DNA of 64,000 nt from the NCBI RefSeq assembly GCF_006715785.1, contig NZ_VFNX01000001.1, forward strand, positions 3,548,501-3,612,500, in the 5' to 3' direction. This document shows, piece after piece, positions 56,104 to 63,671 of this stretch. A model generated the notes under the pieces. It saw only the letters and a list, made by a program, of their open reading frames with translations, did no database searches and was not told the origin of the DNA. Each line of letters starts with the position of its first letter. Position 1 is the stretch's first letter. The DNA is from Streptomyces puniciscabiei. GTDB lineage: Bacteria > Actinomycetota > Actinomycetes > Streptomycetales > Streptomycetaceae. The translations under genes and the position numbers were made by a program.

Positions 56104-57236
56104 TGGACCTCTCCTGCACACCGGAAGAGGAGGAGTTCCGGTCCCGGCTGCGTGAATGGCTGGCCAAGGTGCTGCCGGCACTGCCACCGAAGCCGTCCCC
56201 GGACGACTGGCCCGCCCGCAGGGCGTACGACCTGGGCTGGCAGCGGATGCTGTACGACGCCGGGTACGCCGACATCCACTGGGACGCCTCGCCGACCACC
56301 CGGCTGATCTTCCTGGAGGAGACGGAGAAGGCGGGCGCGCCCTATGTGGGGGCGGGTTTCGTCGGGCTGCTGCACGCCGGACCGACCATCGCCGCCGAGG
56401 GCACTCCTGAGCAGCGGGCGCACTGGCTGCCGCCGATCCTGCGCGGCGAGGAGGTGTGGTGCCAGGGGTTCAGCGAACCGGGCGCCGGCTCGGATCTGGC
56501 GTCGCTGCGCACGCGCGCGTGGCGCGACGGCGACGACTACGTGGTCACCGGGTCCAAGATCTGGACCTCCCACGCCGAGGTCGCCGACTGGTGCGAACTG
56601 CTGGTCCGCACCGACCCGGACGCGCCGAAGCACCGGGGCATCACCTGGCTCGCGATGCCCATGTCCGCGGACGGCATCACCGTACGGCCCCTGCGCACGC
56701 TCGCCGGCTCGGCCGAGTTCGCCGAGGTCTTCCTCGACGAGGTACGCGTGCCGGTGGCCAACCGGGTCGGGGCGGAGAACGACGGCTGGCGCGTGACCAT
56801 GGTGACCCTGTCCTTCGAGCGCGGCACGGCGTTCGTCGGCGAGGTGGTGGCCTGCCGCCGCGTCCTGGCCGAGCTGGCGGCCGAGGCGCGCCGAAGCGGC
56901 CGCTGGGACGATCCCGTCCTGCGCCGCCGGCTCGGCCGCCTGGACGCCGAGTTCCGGGCGCTGTGGCGGCTGACCCAGTGGAACGTGAGCGAGGCGGAGG
57001 CGAGCGGCGGGGTGCCCGGCGTCGGCGGCTCGGTCTTCAAGCTCCGCTACTCGCACGCCCGCCAGGAGCTGTACGACACCGCGGCCGACGTACTCGGCCC
57101 GACCGGCCTGGACCTGGACCGGCCGTGGGTCCTCGACCGCCTGTCCTCCCTGTCGTACACCATCGCGGCCGGTACCTCACAGATCCAGCGCAACATCGTG
57201 GCCGAGCGGATCCTGGGCCTGCCGAAGGGGAGATGA
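56103..57236 (+). CDS. Acyl-CoA dehydrogenase, large subunit type
   Basis: A 377-residue acyl-CoA dehydrogenase family protein. Motifs are EVWCQGFSEPGAGSDLASLRT (FAD/substrate loop), YVVTGSKIWTSHAEVADW, LSFERGTAFVGEV, and the end SYTIAAGTSQIQRNIVAERILGLP. It overlaps the amidohydrolase by one base and is followed three bases later by a shorter acyl-CoA dehydrogenase. Such large/small pairs form alpha2beta2 heterotetramers in actinobacterial steroid and branched-chain side-chain degradation, which I infer here. Confidence 0.92.
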   Translation: MDLSCTPEEEEFRSRLREWLAKVLPALPPKPSPDDWPARRAYDLGWQRMLYDAGYADIHWDASPTTRLIFLEETEKAGAPYVGAGFVGLLHAGPTIAAEGTPEQRAHWLPPILRGEEVWCQGFSEPGAGSDLASLRTRAWRDGDDYVVTGSKIWTSHAEVADWCELLVRTDPDAPKHRGITWLAMPMSADGITVRPLRTLAGSAEFAEVFLDEVRVPVANRVGAENDGWRVTMVTLSFERGTAFVGEVVACRRVLAELAAEARRSGRWDDPVLRRRLGRLDAEFRALWRLTQWNVSEAEASGGVPGVGGSVFKLRYSHARQELYDTAADVLGPTGLDLDRPWVLDRLSSLSYTIAAGTSQIQRNIVAERILGLPKGR

Positions 57237-57239
57237 GGG

Positions 57240-58115
57240 GTGCGCTTCCAACTCACCGATGACCAGTGCGCGTTGAAGGCGGGCGTACGGGAGCTGCTGG
57301 ACCGGCGGTTCGGGCGGGAGGCGTTGCGGGCGGCCGTCGACGCGCCGGGACGGCTCGACCGGGAGCTGTGGCGGGCGCTCGGTGACGCCGGGTTCTTCGC
57401 CCTGCGCCTGCCGGAGGCGGACGGCGGGGTCGGGCTCGGGCTGCCGGAGGCGGTGCTCGTCTTCGAGGAGGCGGGACGCGCCCTGCTGCCCGGACCGCTC
57501 GTGGCCACCCACCTCGCGGCGGGAACCGTCCCGGGAGCGGCCACCGGGGAGACGGTGGTGGCGGCCGTGGACGGGGAACTGGTGGAGTGGCTGGAGGCCG
57601 CGGACGTGGTGCGGGGTGAGGCGCGCGGCGCCGAACCCCTGAGGTCCGTCGACCCACTGACCCCGCTGCACCGGGTCTCCCCGGCCGTGGGCACGGATAC
57701 GGCCGACCCCGTGGCCGCCCTCCTCACCGCCGCCGAGCAGCTCGGCACCGCTGGGCGTGTGCAGGAGATGGCAGTGCAACACGCCCGGACCCGGGAGCAG
57801 TTCGGGCAGCCGGTCGGTGCCTTCCAGGCGGTCAAGCATCTGTGCGCGGACCTGCTGGTGCGCACCGAGACCGCGCGCGTCGCCGTCTACGCCGCCGCCG
57901 TCACCGGCGACCGGGCCGACATCGCCGCCGCCCGGCTGCTCGCCGACGAGGCCGCCGTACGCGGGGCCGGGGACTGCCTGCAGGTGCACGGCGGCATGGG
58001 GTTCACCTGGGAGGCCGATGTGCACCTGCATCTGAAGCGGGCCTGGGTGCGGGCACGGCGTGCCGGCGGCGGCACGGAGAGTGAGGAACTGCTCGCCGCC
58101 CGGCTGGCGGTCTGA
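57240..58115 (+). CDS. Acyl-CoA dehydrogenase, small subunit type
   Basis: A 291-residue acyl-CoA dehydrogenase, about 90 residues shorter than the norm because the central beta domain is reduced. The N-domain (MRFQLTDDQCALKAGVRELL, FALRLPEADGGVGLGLPE) and the C-domain (VQHARTREQFGQPVGAFQAVKH, LQVHGGMGFTWEADVHLHLKRAW) are retained. Loss of the FAD-side beta strands is expected for the partner in heterotetrameric enzymes with the preceding gene; one FAD site per dimer would be formed jointly. GTG start, three bases after the large subunit. The gene ends the operon. Confidence 0.9.
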   Translation: MRFQLTDDQCALKAGVRELLDRRFGREALRAAVDAPGRLDRELWRALGDAGFFALRLPEADGGVGLGLPEAVLVFEEAGRALLPGPLVATHLAAGTVPGAATGETVVAAVDGELVEWLEAADVVRGEARGAEPLRSVDPLTPLHRVSPAVGTDTADPVAALLTAAEQLGTAGRVQEMAVQHARTREQFGQPVGAFQAVKHLCADLLVRTETARVAVYAAAVTGDRADIAAARLLADEAAVRGAGDCLQVHGGMGFTWEADVHLHLKRAWVRARRAGGGTESEELLAARLAV

Positions 58116-58512
58116 GGAGGCGCACCCGGCCTGGACAGCGGGAGCGGGAAAGCCTTGGCCTAGGATGTCGCGGATTGTGGCACGCCGGTATCACGGAGCG
58201 TCGATACCTGGTTGTGTCCTTCAAGGGGCTCGTCACGGCCCGGAGTCGGCCGTCCCCTCCGGTACCTTGTGTGGGATGCGAGTGGCTGCGAGCACGAGCC
58301 GGTCCTGCGGTGCCCCTGGGGCGGCACCGGGTCGCGCGGTGCGCGGCGCTGCTCGCGTGGCGACAACGGCCTCGGCCTACGCCTGTTCGACTCCCCGGCA
58401 CGAGCGTCGCACAGTATGCCGTACGCGTACTCCTTCGCGCTGGAATATGCCCGAAGCGCTTGTTGGGGTGACTGTACGTCAACCATGCTGGTTTCCAAGG
58501 GAGTCACATTCC
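58116..58512. other. Gap without confident gene (397 bases)
   Basis: No frame has a recognisable product. The stretch is less GC-rich than its surroundings from about 58,400 on, and includes GGTGACTGTACGTCAACC, so it probably holds promoters for the downstream small ORF and GHKL gene. Open frames on both strands look like shadows. Confidence 0.4.
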
Positions 58513-58650
58513 GTGACCCTTGCTCGGGCCGTTGTTCTGGCCATGCAGAAAATGGCTACGATCGTGGCCCTCGTGATCGTCGTCGCGGCCGCGGTGGCCG
58601 TGACGCCCGGGTGGCGTGGGGTCATGTGTCCGCCGGTTCGGATGGTGTGA
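58513..58650 (+). CDS. Possible 45-residue membrane peptide upstream of the GHKL gene
   Basis: A GTG frame encodes MTLARAVVLAMQKM followed by a hydrophobic stretch (ATIVALVIVVAAAVAV) and ends CPPVRMV. AAGGGAG lies 11 bases upstream. The stop is three bases from the next start, suggesting coupling. It could be a membrane anchor or leader for the following ATPase-like protein. The hydrophobic frame could be chance, so support is only moderate. Confidence 0.4.
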   Translation: MTLARAVVLAMQKMATIVALVIVVAAAVAVTPGWRGVMCPPVRMV

Positions 58651-58653
58651 GCG

Positions 58654-59262
58654 GTGCAGGTGCTTCAAGTGCAGCTGGAGATCCGGCCCGACCCCACGGA
58701 GGTGGGTCGGGCGAGGAGGTGGGCCCGCTCTCGGCTCGCCGGGCTCGGGATAGCGGCCGACGAGCCGCTGGCCGAGACCCTGATCCTGCTCGTCTCCGAG
58801 CTGGTGACCAACGCGGTCGTGCACACCGGCCACGCGGCGGTGCTCCGGCTCTCCCTGCCGAGTACGGCGGCCGACCTGCCGGGTGCGGCAGCCGACCTGC
58901 CGGGTGCGGCGGCCGACCTGCCGAGTACGGCGGCCGAGCCGCCGGACACGCCGTGCGCGACGGCCGAGCCCGCCGGGACCGCCGAGGCGCCACCGGCACC
59001 CGCGGCCGCCACCGTGCGCGTCGAGGTCGCCGACAGCAGCTCCCGCGCCCCCGTGCCGCGTTGCGCCGGAGGTGACGCCACCGGCGGCCGTGGTCTGGCC
59101 CTGGTGGACTGCCTGGCCGATCGCTGGGGCTGGAGCCCGGAAGGCGCCGGCAAGAGCATCTGGTGCGAACTGGACCGGTGTTCACCGCCCAGGGAGAGCG
59201 CAGGGATGGCGTACGGGGGCGGGCTGTCCGCGTACGAGGGTCTCGCCTTCGAGGCGGTGTAG
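58654..59262 (+). CDS. GHKL ATP-binding protein (RsbW-like anti-sigma kinase) with repeat insertion
   Basis: A 202-residue HATPase_c_2 protein. The N box is ELVTNAVVHTG (49-59), G1 is VEVADSS (Asp127) and G2 is GGRGLALVDCLAD (144-156). Between the N and G1 boxes there is a 50-residue low-complexity insertion (69-118) made of LPGAAAD repeats and an Ala/Pro stretch. RsbW-like proteins phosphorylate STAS antagonists and sequester sigma factors, so the STAS protein encoded at 51261 is a possible but unproven partner. The GTG start follows the membrane-peptide stop by three bases. The acidic residue of the N box is Glu49. Confidence 0.85.
   Translation: MQVLQVQLEIRPDPTEVGRARRWARSRLAGLGIAADEPLAETLILLVSELVTNAVVHTGHAAVLRLSLPSTAADLPGAAADLPGAAADLPSTAAEPPDTPCATAEPAGTAEAPPAPAAATVRVEVADSSSRAPVPRCAGGDATGGRGLALVDCLADRWGWSPEGAGKSIWCELDRCSPPRESAGMAYGGGLSAYEGLAFEAV
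58855..58938. repeat. 21-base tandem repeat in the GHKL gene
   Basis: Units such as GCCGACCTGCCGGGTGCGGC recur about four times in frame, coding the (A)DLPGAA/LPSTAA series. The length is a multiple of three, so copy-number change keeps the frame. Confidence 0.8.
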
Positions 59263-59514
59263 CGCCCGGCGTAGCGGTGCGCCGGGGGTGCATCCGTGCG
59301 CGGGTGCCGCGAACAGGGCGTACGTAACAAATCCCCGTCCCGGCGTTGACGACCCGTGACGGCCTGAACACGCTTGTGGGCGACGATTCGCCGCGAGGGG
59401 ACGACGAGGGCATGGGTGACGGCGGTCCTCGTCGAGTGTGGGTCGCATCCGGTGGGCGGCGCGTGCGCGCGACGGTGGGGGAGGCGCGCCGCCTGGCCGG
59501 TACACGGTCGGACT

Positions 59515-60441
59515 CTAGAGAACGGCCACGGGTGCCACCGGTGTCCCCGTCGCGCCGACGAACGGCTCGGGCATCGCCGACAGCAGGAACGTGTACCGCC
59601 CCTCTTCTCCACAGGCTGTGGACAACTCTTCGAGATTCCAGTTCTGGCCCTGGAGCATCCCCATCTCCACCAGGTCCAGGGCGTGCACGGGCAGCCACAG
59701 ATTCTCCGACTCGGGCGGAAATATCTCAAAAGTGAGCGTGTCGTTCGCGACCGCCGCCACATCGCGCGCGTGGAACCACTCCGGCGTACGCAGGGACAGC
59801 CCCGGCGACGGATAGCCGTAGGCGTGCCTGTCCCCGGCCAGGTACACCTGCACCTGCCCGGTGCGGACCAGCACGATGTCACCGGCCCGGACCCGGACCC
59901 CGCCGAACTCCTCGGCCCGCTCCAGATCCTCCGGTGTCACCGCGTGGCCCCCCGCCAGCCGGTCCACGCCACGCGCGCGTGCCACGTCCAGCAGCACCCC
60001 GCGCGAGATGATGTGCCGCGCCTTGTCGATCCCCGCGAACCCGGCACCGCCGTGCGCGGTGACCGTGTGCGCCGGGCGGCCGTTGTAGAGCTTCCCGGAG
60101 TGCGACACATGGGTCAGCGCGTCCCAGTGGGTGCCCGCCTGCAGGCCCATGGTCACCGCGTCGTCGCTGCACGCCACCGTGCCCGGCCCGAAGAGCTCCT
60201 GGTTGAGCTGGACCATGACGTGCAGCGGGTTCACCCGCCCCGGGATCACGCCCGTCTGCACCCCGTCCTGCCGCAGGGGCAGCGCGAGGGGGACGCGGCG
60301 GCCGGTGCGGACGCCGGCGGCGGCCTCGCGGACGACCTCGTCGGTGATCAGGTTGAGGGTGCCGATCTCGTCGTCCGTCCCCCAGCGCCCCCAGTTGTTC
60401 ACGCGCCCCGCGATCTCGTGGAACTCCTCCGGCAGTGCCAT
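59515..60441 (-). CDS. Cyclase family protein (kynurenine formamidase-like fold)
   Basis: A 308-residue metal-dependent hydrolase of the cyclase/KynB family. The metal motif is GTHWDALTH (103-111), giving His105, Asp107 and His111, the variant of HxGTHxDxPxH; another His follows in VSHSGKL. The ending is a typical beta-strand core (FEIFPPESENLWLPVHALDLVEMGM). Members hydrolyse amides or lactones in aromatic, terpenoid or steroid pathways. A GGGGAGG site is seven bases upstream of the ATG. It diverges from the SDR operon across a promoter containing the CTAACGGACCGTCAG operator. Confidence 0.88.
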   Translation of the reverse strand: MALPEEFHEIAGRVNNWGRWGTDDEIGTLNLITDEVVREAAAGVRTGRRVPLALPLRQDGVQTGVIPGRVNPLHVMVQLNQELFGPGTVACSDDAVTMGLQAGTHWDALTHVSHSGKLYNGRPAHTVTAHGGAGFAGIDKARHIISRGVLLDVARARGVDRLAGGHAVTPEDLERAEEFGGVRVRAGDIVLVRTGQVQVYLAGDRHAYGYPSPGLSLRTPEWFHARDVAAVANDTLTFEIFPPESENLWLPVHALDLVEMGMLQGQNWNLEELSTACGEEGRYTFLLSAMPEPFVGATGTPVAPVAVL

Positions 60442-60490
60442 CCGGTGCCTCCCCGGGGCTTGTGTCCGCGCATCCGACGCGCCATAGAAT

Positions 60491-60505
60491 CTAACGGACC
60501 GTCAG
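60491..60505. promoter_or_regulatory. CTAACGGACCGTCAG operator copy
   Basis: A 15-base dyad (CTAACG-GAC-CGTCAG, one mismatch) 22 bases from the SDR start and 50 bases from the divergent cyclase start. It has the same half-sites as the operator array at 54814. Confidence 0.7.
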
Positions 60506-60527
60506 AAACCGCGGGAAGGGGCCGGGC

Positions 60528-61442
60528 GTGGGGAACTTCTTGGCAGGAAAGGTCGTCGCCGTGACGGGCGCCGGGCGGGGCATCGGCCGGGCGGTCGCGC
60601 GGGCGGCTGCCGCCGAGGGGGCGAAGGTCGTCGTCAACGACTACGGCGTCTCCATGGACGGCACCGCGCCGACGAGCGAGGTCGCCGAGGCAGTCGTCAA
60701 GGAGATCGAGGCGGCGGGCGGCGAGGCGGTCGCGGTCGCCGACGACATCTCCACGATGGCGGGCGGGCAGCGGGTGGTCGACGTGGCGCTGGCCTCGTAC
60801 GGCCGGCTCGACGGGGTCGTGTGCGTGGCCGGGATCCTGCGCGAGCGGATGCTGTTCAACATGACCGAGGAGGAGTGGGACCCCGTGCTCGCCACCCACC
60901 TCAAGGGCACGTTCACCGTCTTCCGGGCGGCGTCCGCGGTGATGCGCAGGCAGCGCTCCGGCACGCTGATCGGCTTCACCAGCGGCAACCACCAGGGCTC
61001 GGTGTCCCAGGCCAACTACAGCGCGGCGAAGGGCGGGATCATCTCGCTCGTGCGCAGCGCGGCGCTCGGGCTGCACAAGTACGGGGTGACCGCGAACGCG
61101 GTGGCGCCGGTGGCCCGCACGCGGATGTCGGCAAACGTTCCCATGGAGCTGACGGAGATCGGCGAGCCGGAGGACGTGGCCGCGCTGGTGGTGTACCTGC
61201 TGTCCGACGGGGCTGCCGCGCAGGGCGTCACCGGGCAGGTGTACACCGTCGCGGGGCCGAAGATCGCGGTGTGGGCACAACCCCGTGAGCTGCGCTCGGC
61301 GTATGCCTTTGGCGGCTGGACGCCGGAAAGGATCGCGGAGATTCTTCCGGGGTCTGTGGGGGTGGATCCGATGCCGATGCTGTCCCAGCTATTGGCGATG
61401 GAGTCTGCGGCGCGTTCTGGGACTCGGCCGAACGCCCAATAG
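60528..61442 (+). CDS. Short-chain dehydrogenase (3-hydroxyacyl-CoA type)
   Basis: A 304-residue SDR. The Rossmann motif TGAGRGIG is at 13-20, and Tyr164 and Lys168 are in NYSAAKGG; the catalytic Ser region is GFTSGNHQGSVSQ. The VVVNDYGVSMDG segment resembles the dehydrogenase half of peroxisomal-type multifunctional enzymes, suggesting a (3R)-hydroxyacyl-CoA dehydrogenase; the 50-residue C-terminal extension after the core is unusual for simple SDRs. GTG start with GGGAAGGGG upstream. It begins the three-gene unit with the dehydrogenase and Zn-alcohol dehydrogenase. Confidence 0.9.
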   Translation: MGNFLAGKVVAVTGAGRGIGRAVARAAAAEGAKVVVNDYGVSMDGTAPTSEVAEAVVKEIEAAGGEAVAVADDISTMAGGQRVVDVALASYGRLDGVVCVAGILRERMLFNMTEEEWDPVLATHLKGTFTVFRAASAVMRRQRSGTLIGFTSGNHQGSVSQANYSAAKGGIISLVRSAALGLHKYGVTANAVAPVARTRMSANVPMELTEIGEPEDVAALVVYLLSDGAAAQGVTGQVYTVAGPKIAVWAQPRELRSAYAFGGWTPERIAEILPGSVGVDPMPMLSQLLAMESAARSGTRPNAQ

Positions 61443-61473
61443 CTCGGGGCGCGTCAACCTAAGGCGGTCTTCA

Positions 61474-62622
61474 ATGGATTTCGGGTTCAGCCAAGAGGAC
61501 GACACGTTTCGTGCGGAGGCCCGTGACTGGCTCGCAGTCAACGTCACCCCCACTGCAGACCGCCGTGCCTGGGAACGCACCCTCGGTGCCGCCGGCTGGA
61601 TCGGGCTCGGCTGGCCGGAGTCGGGTTACGGCAACCGTACGGCCACGCTCACGCAGCAGGTTGTCTGGGCCGAGGAGTATGCCCGGTCGCCCGCGCCTCC
61701 GCGCTCGGGGCACATCGGGGAGAACCTGCTCGCGCCCACGCTCATCGCTCACGGCAGCGAGGAGCAGAAGTCCCGCTTCCTGCCGCCGGTCGCGGCCGGC
61801 GAGGAGCTGTGGTGCCAGGGGTACAGCGAGCCCGGCGCGGGGTCGGACCTGGCCGGGGTGCGCACGTCGGCGGTCCGTGAAGGGGACCGTTACCGGATCA
61901 GCGGGCAGAAGATCTGGACCTCGCTCGCCCATGAGGCCGACTGGTGTTTCGTACTGGCCCGTACCGACCCGGAGTCCAGGCGCCACCACGGGCTCAGCTT
62001 TCTGCTCGTTCCCATGGACCAGCCCGGCCGCATCGAGGTCCGTCCCATCCGGCAGATGACCGGGACCAGCGACTTCAACGAGGTCTTCTTCGACGGGGCG
62101 CACGCGCGCGTGGAGCACGTGGTGGGAGGGGAGGGGCGCGGCTGGGCCGCGGCGATGAGCCTGCTCGGGTTCGAGCGAGGGGTGTCCACCCTTGCCCAAC
62201 AGATCGGGTTCGCCGAGGAGTTGGCCGACGTGGTGCGGACCGCCGTGGAGACGGGAGCGGCGGCGGACCCTGTCGTACGGTCGCGGCTCGTGCGGCAGTG
62301 GGCCGAGCTGCGGACCATGCGCCGGCACGCCCTGCGCACCCTCGGCGGCTCGGCCGGCCCCGGCGCGCCCAGCGTGGCCAAGCTGCTGTGGGCCGGCTGG
62401 CACCAGCGGCTCGGGGAGCTGGCGATGCAGGTCAGGGGGGCGGCGGCCGCCGTCGGACCGGTGGACTGGTCGGCTACGGCGCCGTACGAATTCGGCGCCG
62501 ACCAGCACCTGTTCCTCTTCTCCCGGGCCGACACCATCTACGGCGGCTCGGACCAGGTCCAGCGCACGATCATCGCCGAGCGCGTGCTCGGTCTGCCCAG
62601 AGAGCCCAAGGGGGCCGTGTGA
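61474..62622 (+). CDS. Acyl-CoA dehydrogenase
   Basis: A 382-residue acyl-CoA dehydrogenase. Motifs are ELWCQGYSEPGAGSDLAGVRT, YRISGQKIWTSLAHEADWCF, LLGFERGVSTLAQQIGF and IYGGSDQVQRTIIAERVLGLP. It resembles the single large-subunit type of the amidohydrolase operon at 56103, so the two may be paralogues for successive steps. AAGGCGG lies before the ATG; the open frame upstream overlaps the SDR and is excluded. The stop shares a base with the alcohol dehydrogenase start. Confidence 0.92.
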   Translation: MDFGFSQEDDTFRAEARDWLAVNVTPTADRRAWERTLGAAGWIGLGWPESGYGNRTATLTQQVVWAEEYARSPAPPRSGHIGENLLAPTLIAHGSEEQKSRFLPPVAAGEELWCQGYSEPGAGSDLAGVRTSAVREGDRYRISGQKIWTSLAHEADWCFVLARTDPESRRHHGLSFLLVPMDQPGRIEVRPIRQMTGTSDFNEVFFDGAHARVEHVVGGEGRGWAAAMSLLGFERGVSTLAQQIGFAEELADVVRTAVETGAAADPVVRSRLVRQWAELRTMRRHALRTLGGSAGPGAPSVAKLLWAGWHQRLGELAMQVRGAAAAVGPVDWSATAPYEFGADQHLFLFSRADTIYGGSDQVQRTIIAERVLGLPREPKGAV

Positions 62623-63671
62623 TGCGTGGAGTGGTGTTCGACGGCACGCAGGTGCAGGTGGTCGACGATCTCGCGGTGCGGGAGCCGGGGGCCGGAGAGG
62701 TGCTGGTGGCGATCGCGGCGGCCGGGCTGTGCCACAGCGATCTGTCCGTGGTGGACGGCACCATTCCGTTCCCCGTGCCGGTGGTGCTGGGCCATGAGGG
62801 GGCCGGGGTGGTCGAAGCGGTCGGTGCGGGCGTCACCCATGTGGCGCCCGGCGACCATGTGGCGCTGTCCACGCTCGCCAACTGCGGCATGTGCGCGGAG
62901 TGCGACCGGGGTCGGCCGACGATGTGCCGGCAGGCCATCGGGCGCCCGGGGAAGCCGTTCACGCGGGGTGCGGGTCCGGTGCACCAGTTCGCCTCCAACT
63001 CGGCCTTCGCCGAGCGCACGGTCGTCAAGGCCGTGCAGGCGGTGCGGATCCCCGAGGACATCCCGCTGGAGTCCGCCGCGCTGATCGGATGCGGGGTGCT
63101 CACGGGGGTGGGCGCCGTGCTGAACCGGGCCCGGGTGGACCGGGGGGACAGCGTCGTCGTCATCGGCACCGGCGGGATCGGGCTGAACGTGCTCCAGGGC
63201 GCGCGGCTCGCGGGGGCGCTCAGGATCGTCGCCGTGGACGCCAACCCGGACAAGGAGGAGGTGGCCCGGCGGTTCGGCGCGACCGACTTCCTGACCTCCA
63301 CGGAGGGCGTGCGGGACATCCTGCCCACGGGCGCCGACCACGCCTTCGAGTGCGTCGGCCGGGTGGAGCTGATCCGGCAGGCGATCGACCTCCTCGACCG
63401 GCACGGCCAGGCCGTCCTCCTCGGCGTGCCGCCCGCCACCGCCGAGGCGTCCTTCCTGGTCTCCTCCCTCTACCTGGACAAGTCCGTCCTGGGCTGCCGC
63501 TACGGCTCCTCCCGCCCTCAGCGCGACATCGCCCTGTACGCCGACCTGTACCGCCAGGGCCGCCTGCTGCTGGACGAGTTGGTGACGGCGGTCTACCCGG
63601 TGGAGGACTTCGCCAAGGCCCGCGCGGACGCGGAGGCGGGGCGGGTGGCGCGGGCGGTGCTCACGTTCTGA
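62622..63671 (+). CDS. Zinc-dependent alcohol dehydrogenase
   Basis: A 349-residue medium-chain dehydrogenase. The catalytic zinc site is Cys37-His38 with His58-Glu59. The structural zinc uses Cys88, 91, 94 and 102 (CGMCAECDRGRPTMC). NAD(P) binding follows at VVIGTGGIGLNVLQGARL, with an acidic residue at AVDAN suggesting NAD. It is the last gene of the SDR unit, and would oxidise an alcohol to the aldehyde, or act on the hydroxyacyl step. It overlaps the convergent AraC gene end by 11 bases. Confidence 0.92.
   Translation: MRGVVFDGTQVQVVDDLAVREPGAGEVLVAIAAAGLCHSDLSVVDGTIPFPVPVVLGHEGAGVVEAVGAGVTHVAPGDHVALSTLANCGMCAECDRGRPTMCRQAIGRPGKPFTRGAGPVHQFASNSAFAERTVVKAVQAVRIPEDIPLESAALIGCGVLTGVGAVLNRARVDRGDSVVVIGTGGIGLNVLQGARLAGALRIVAVDANPDKEEVARRFGATDFLTSTEGVRDILPTGADHAFECVGRVELIRQAIDLLDRHGQAVLLGVPPATAEASFLVSSLYLDKSVLGCRYGSSRPQRDIALYADLYRQGRLLLDELVTAVYPVEDFAKARADAEAGRVARAVLTF

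Noticed and set aside
52623..57236. 1537-codon frame interpreted as one giant protein
   Set aside because: Only its C-terminal 377 codons (from 56103) are an acyl-CoA dehydrogenase; the rest is antisense or out of frame to the synthetase and the amidohydrolase.
58160..58507. Minus-strand frame between the small acyl-CoA dehydrogenase and GHKL gene
   Set aside because: No family similarity that I recognise, Arg/Pro-rich after 40 codons, no ribosome site of note.
59346..59735. Plus-strand frame between the GHKL and cyclase genes
   Set aside because: Overlaps the 3' end of the cyclase in antisense, has no ribosome site and no recognisable domain.
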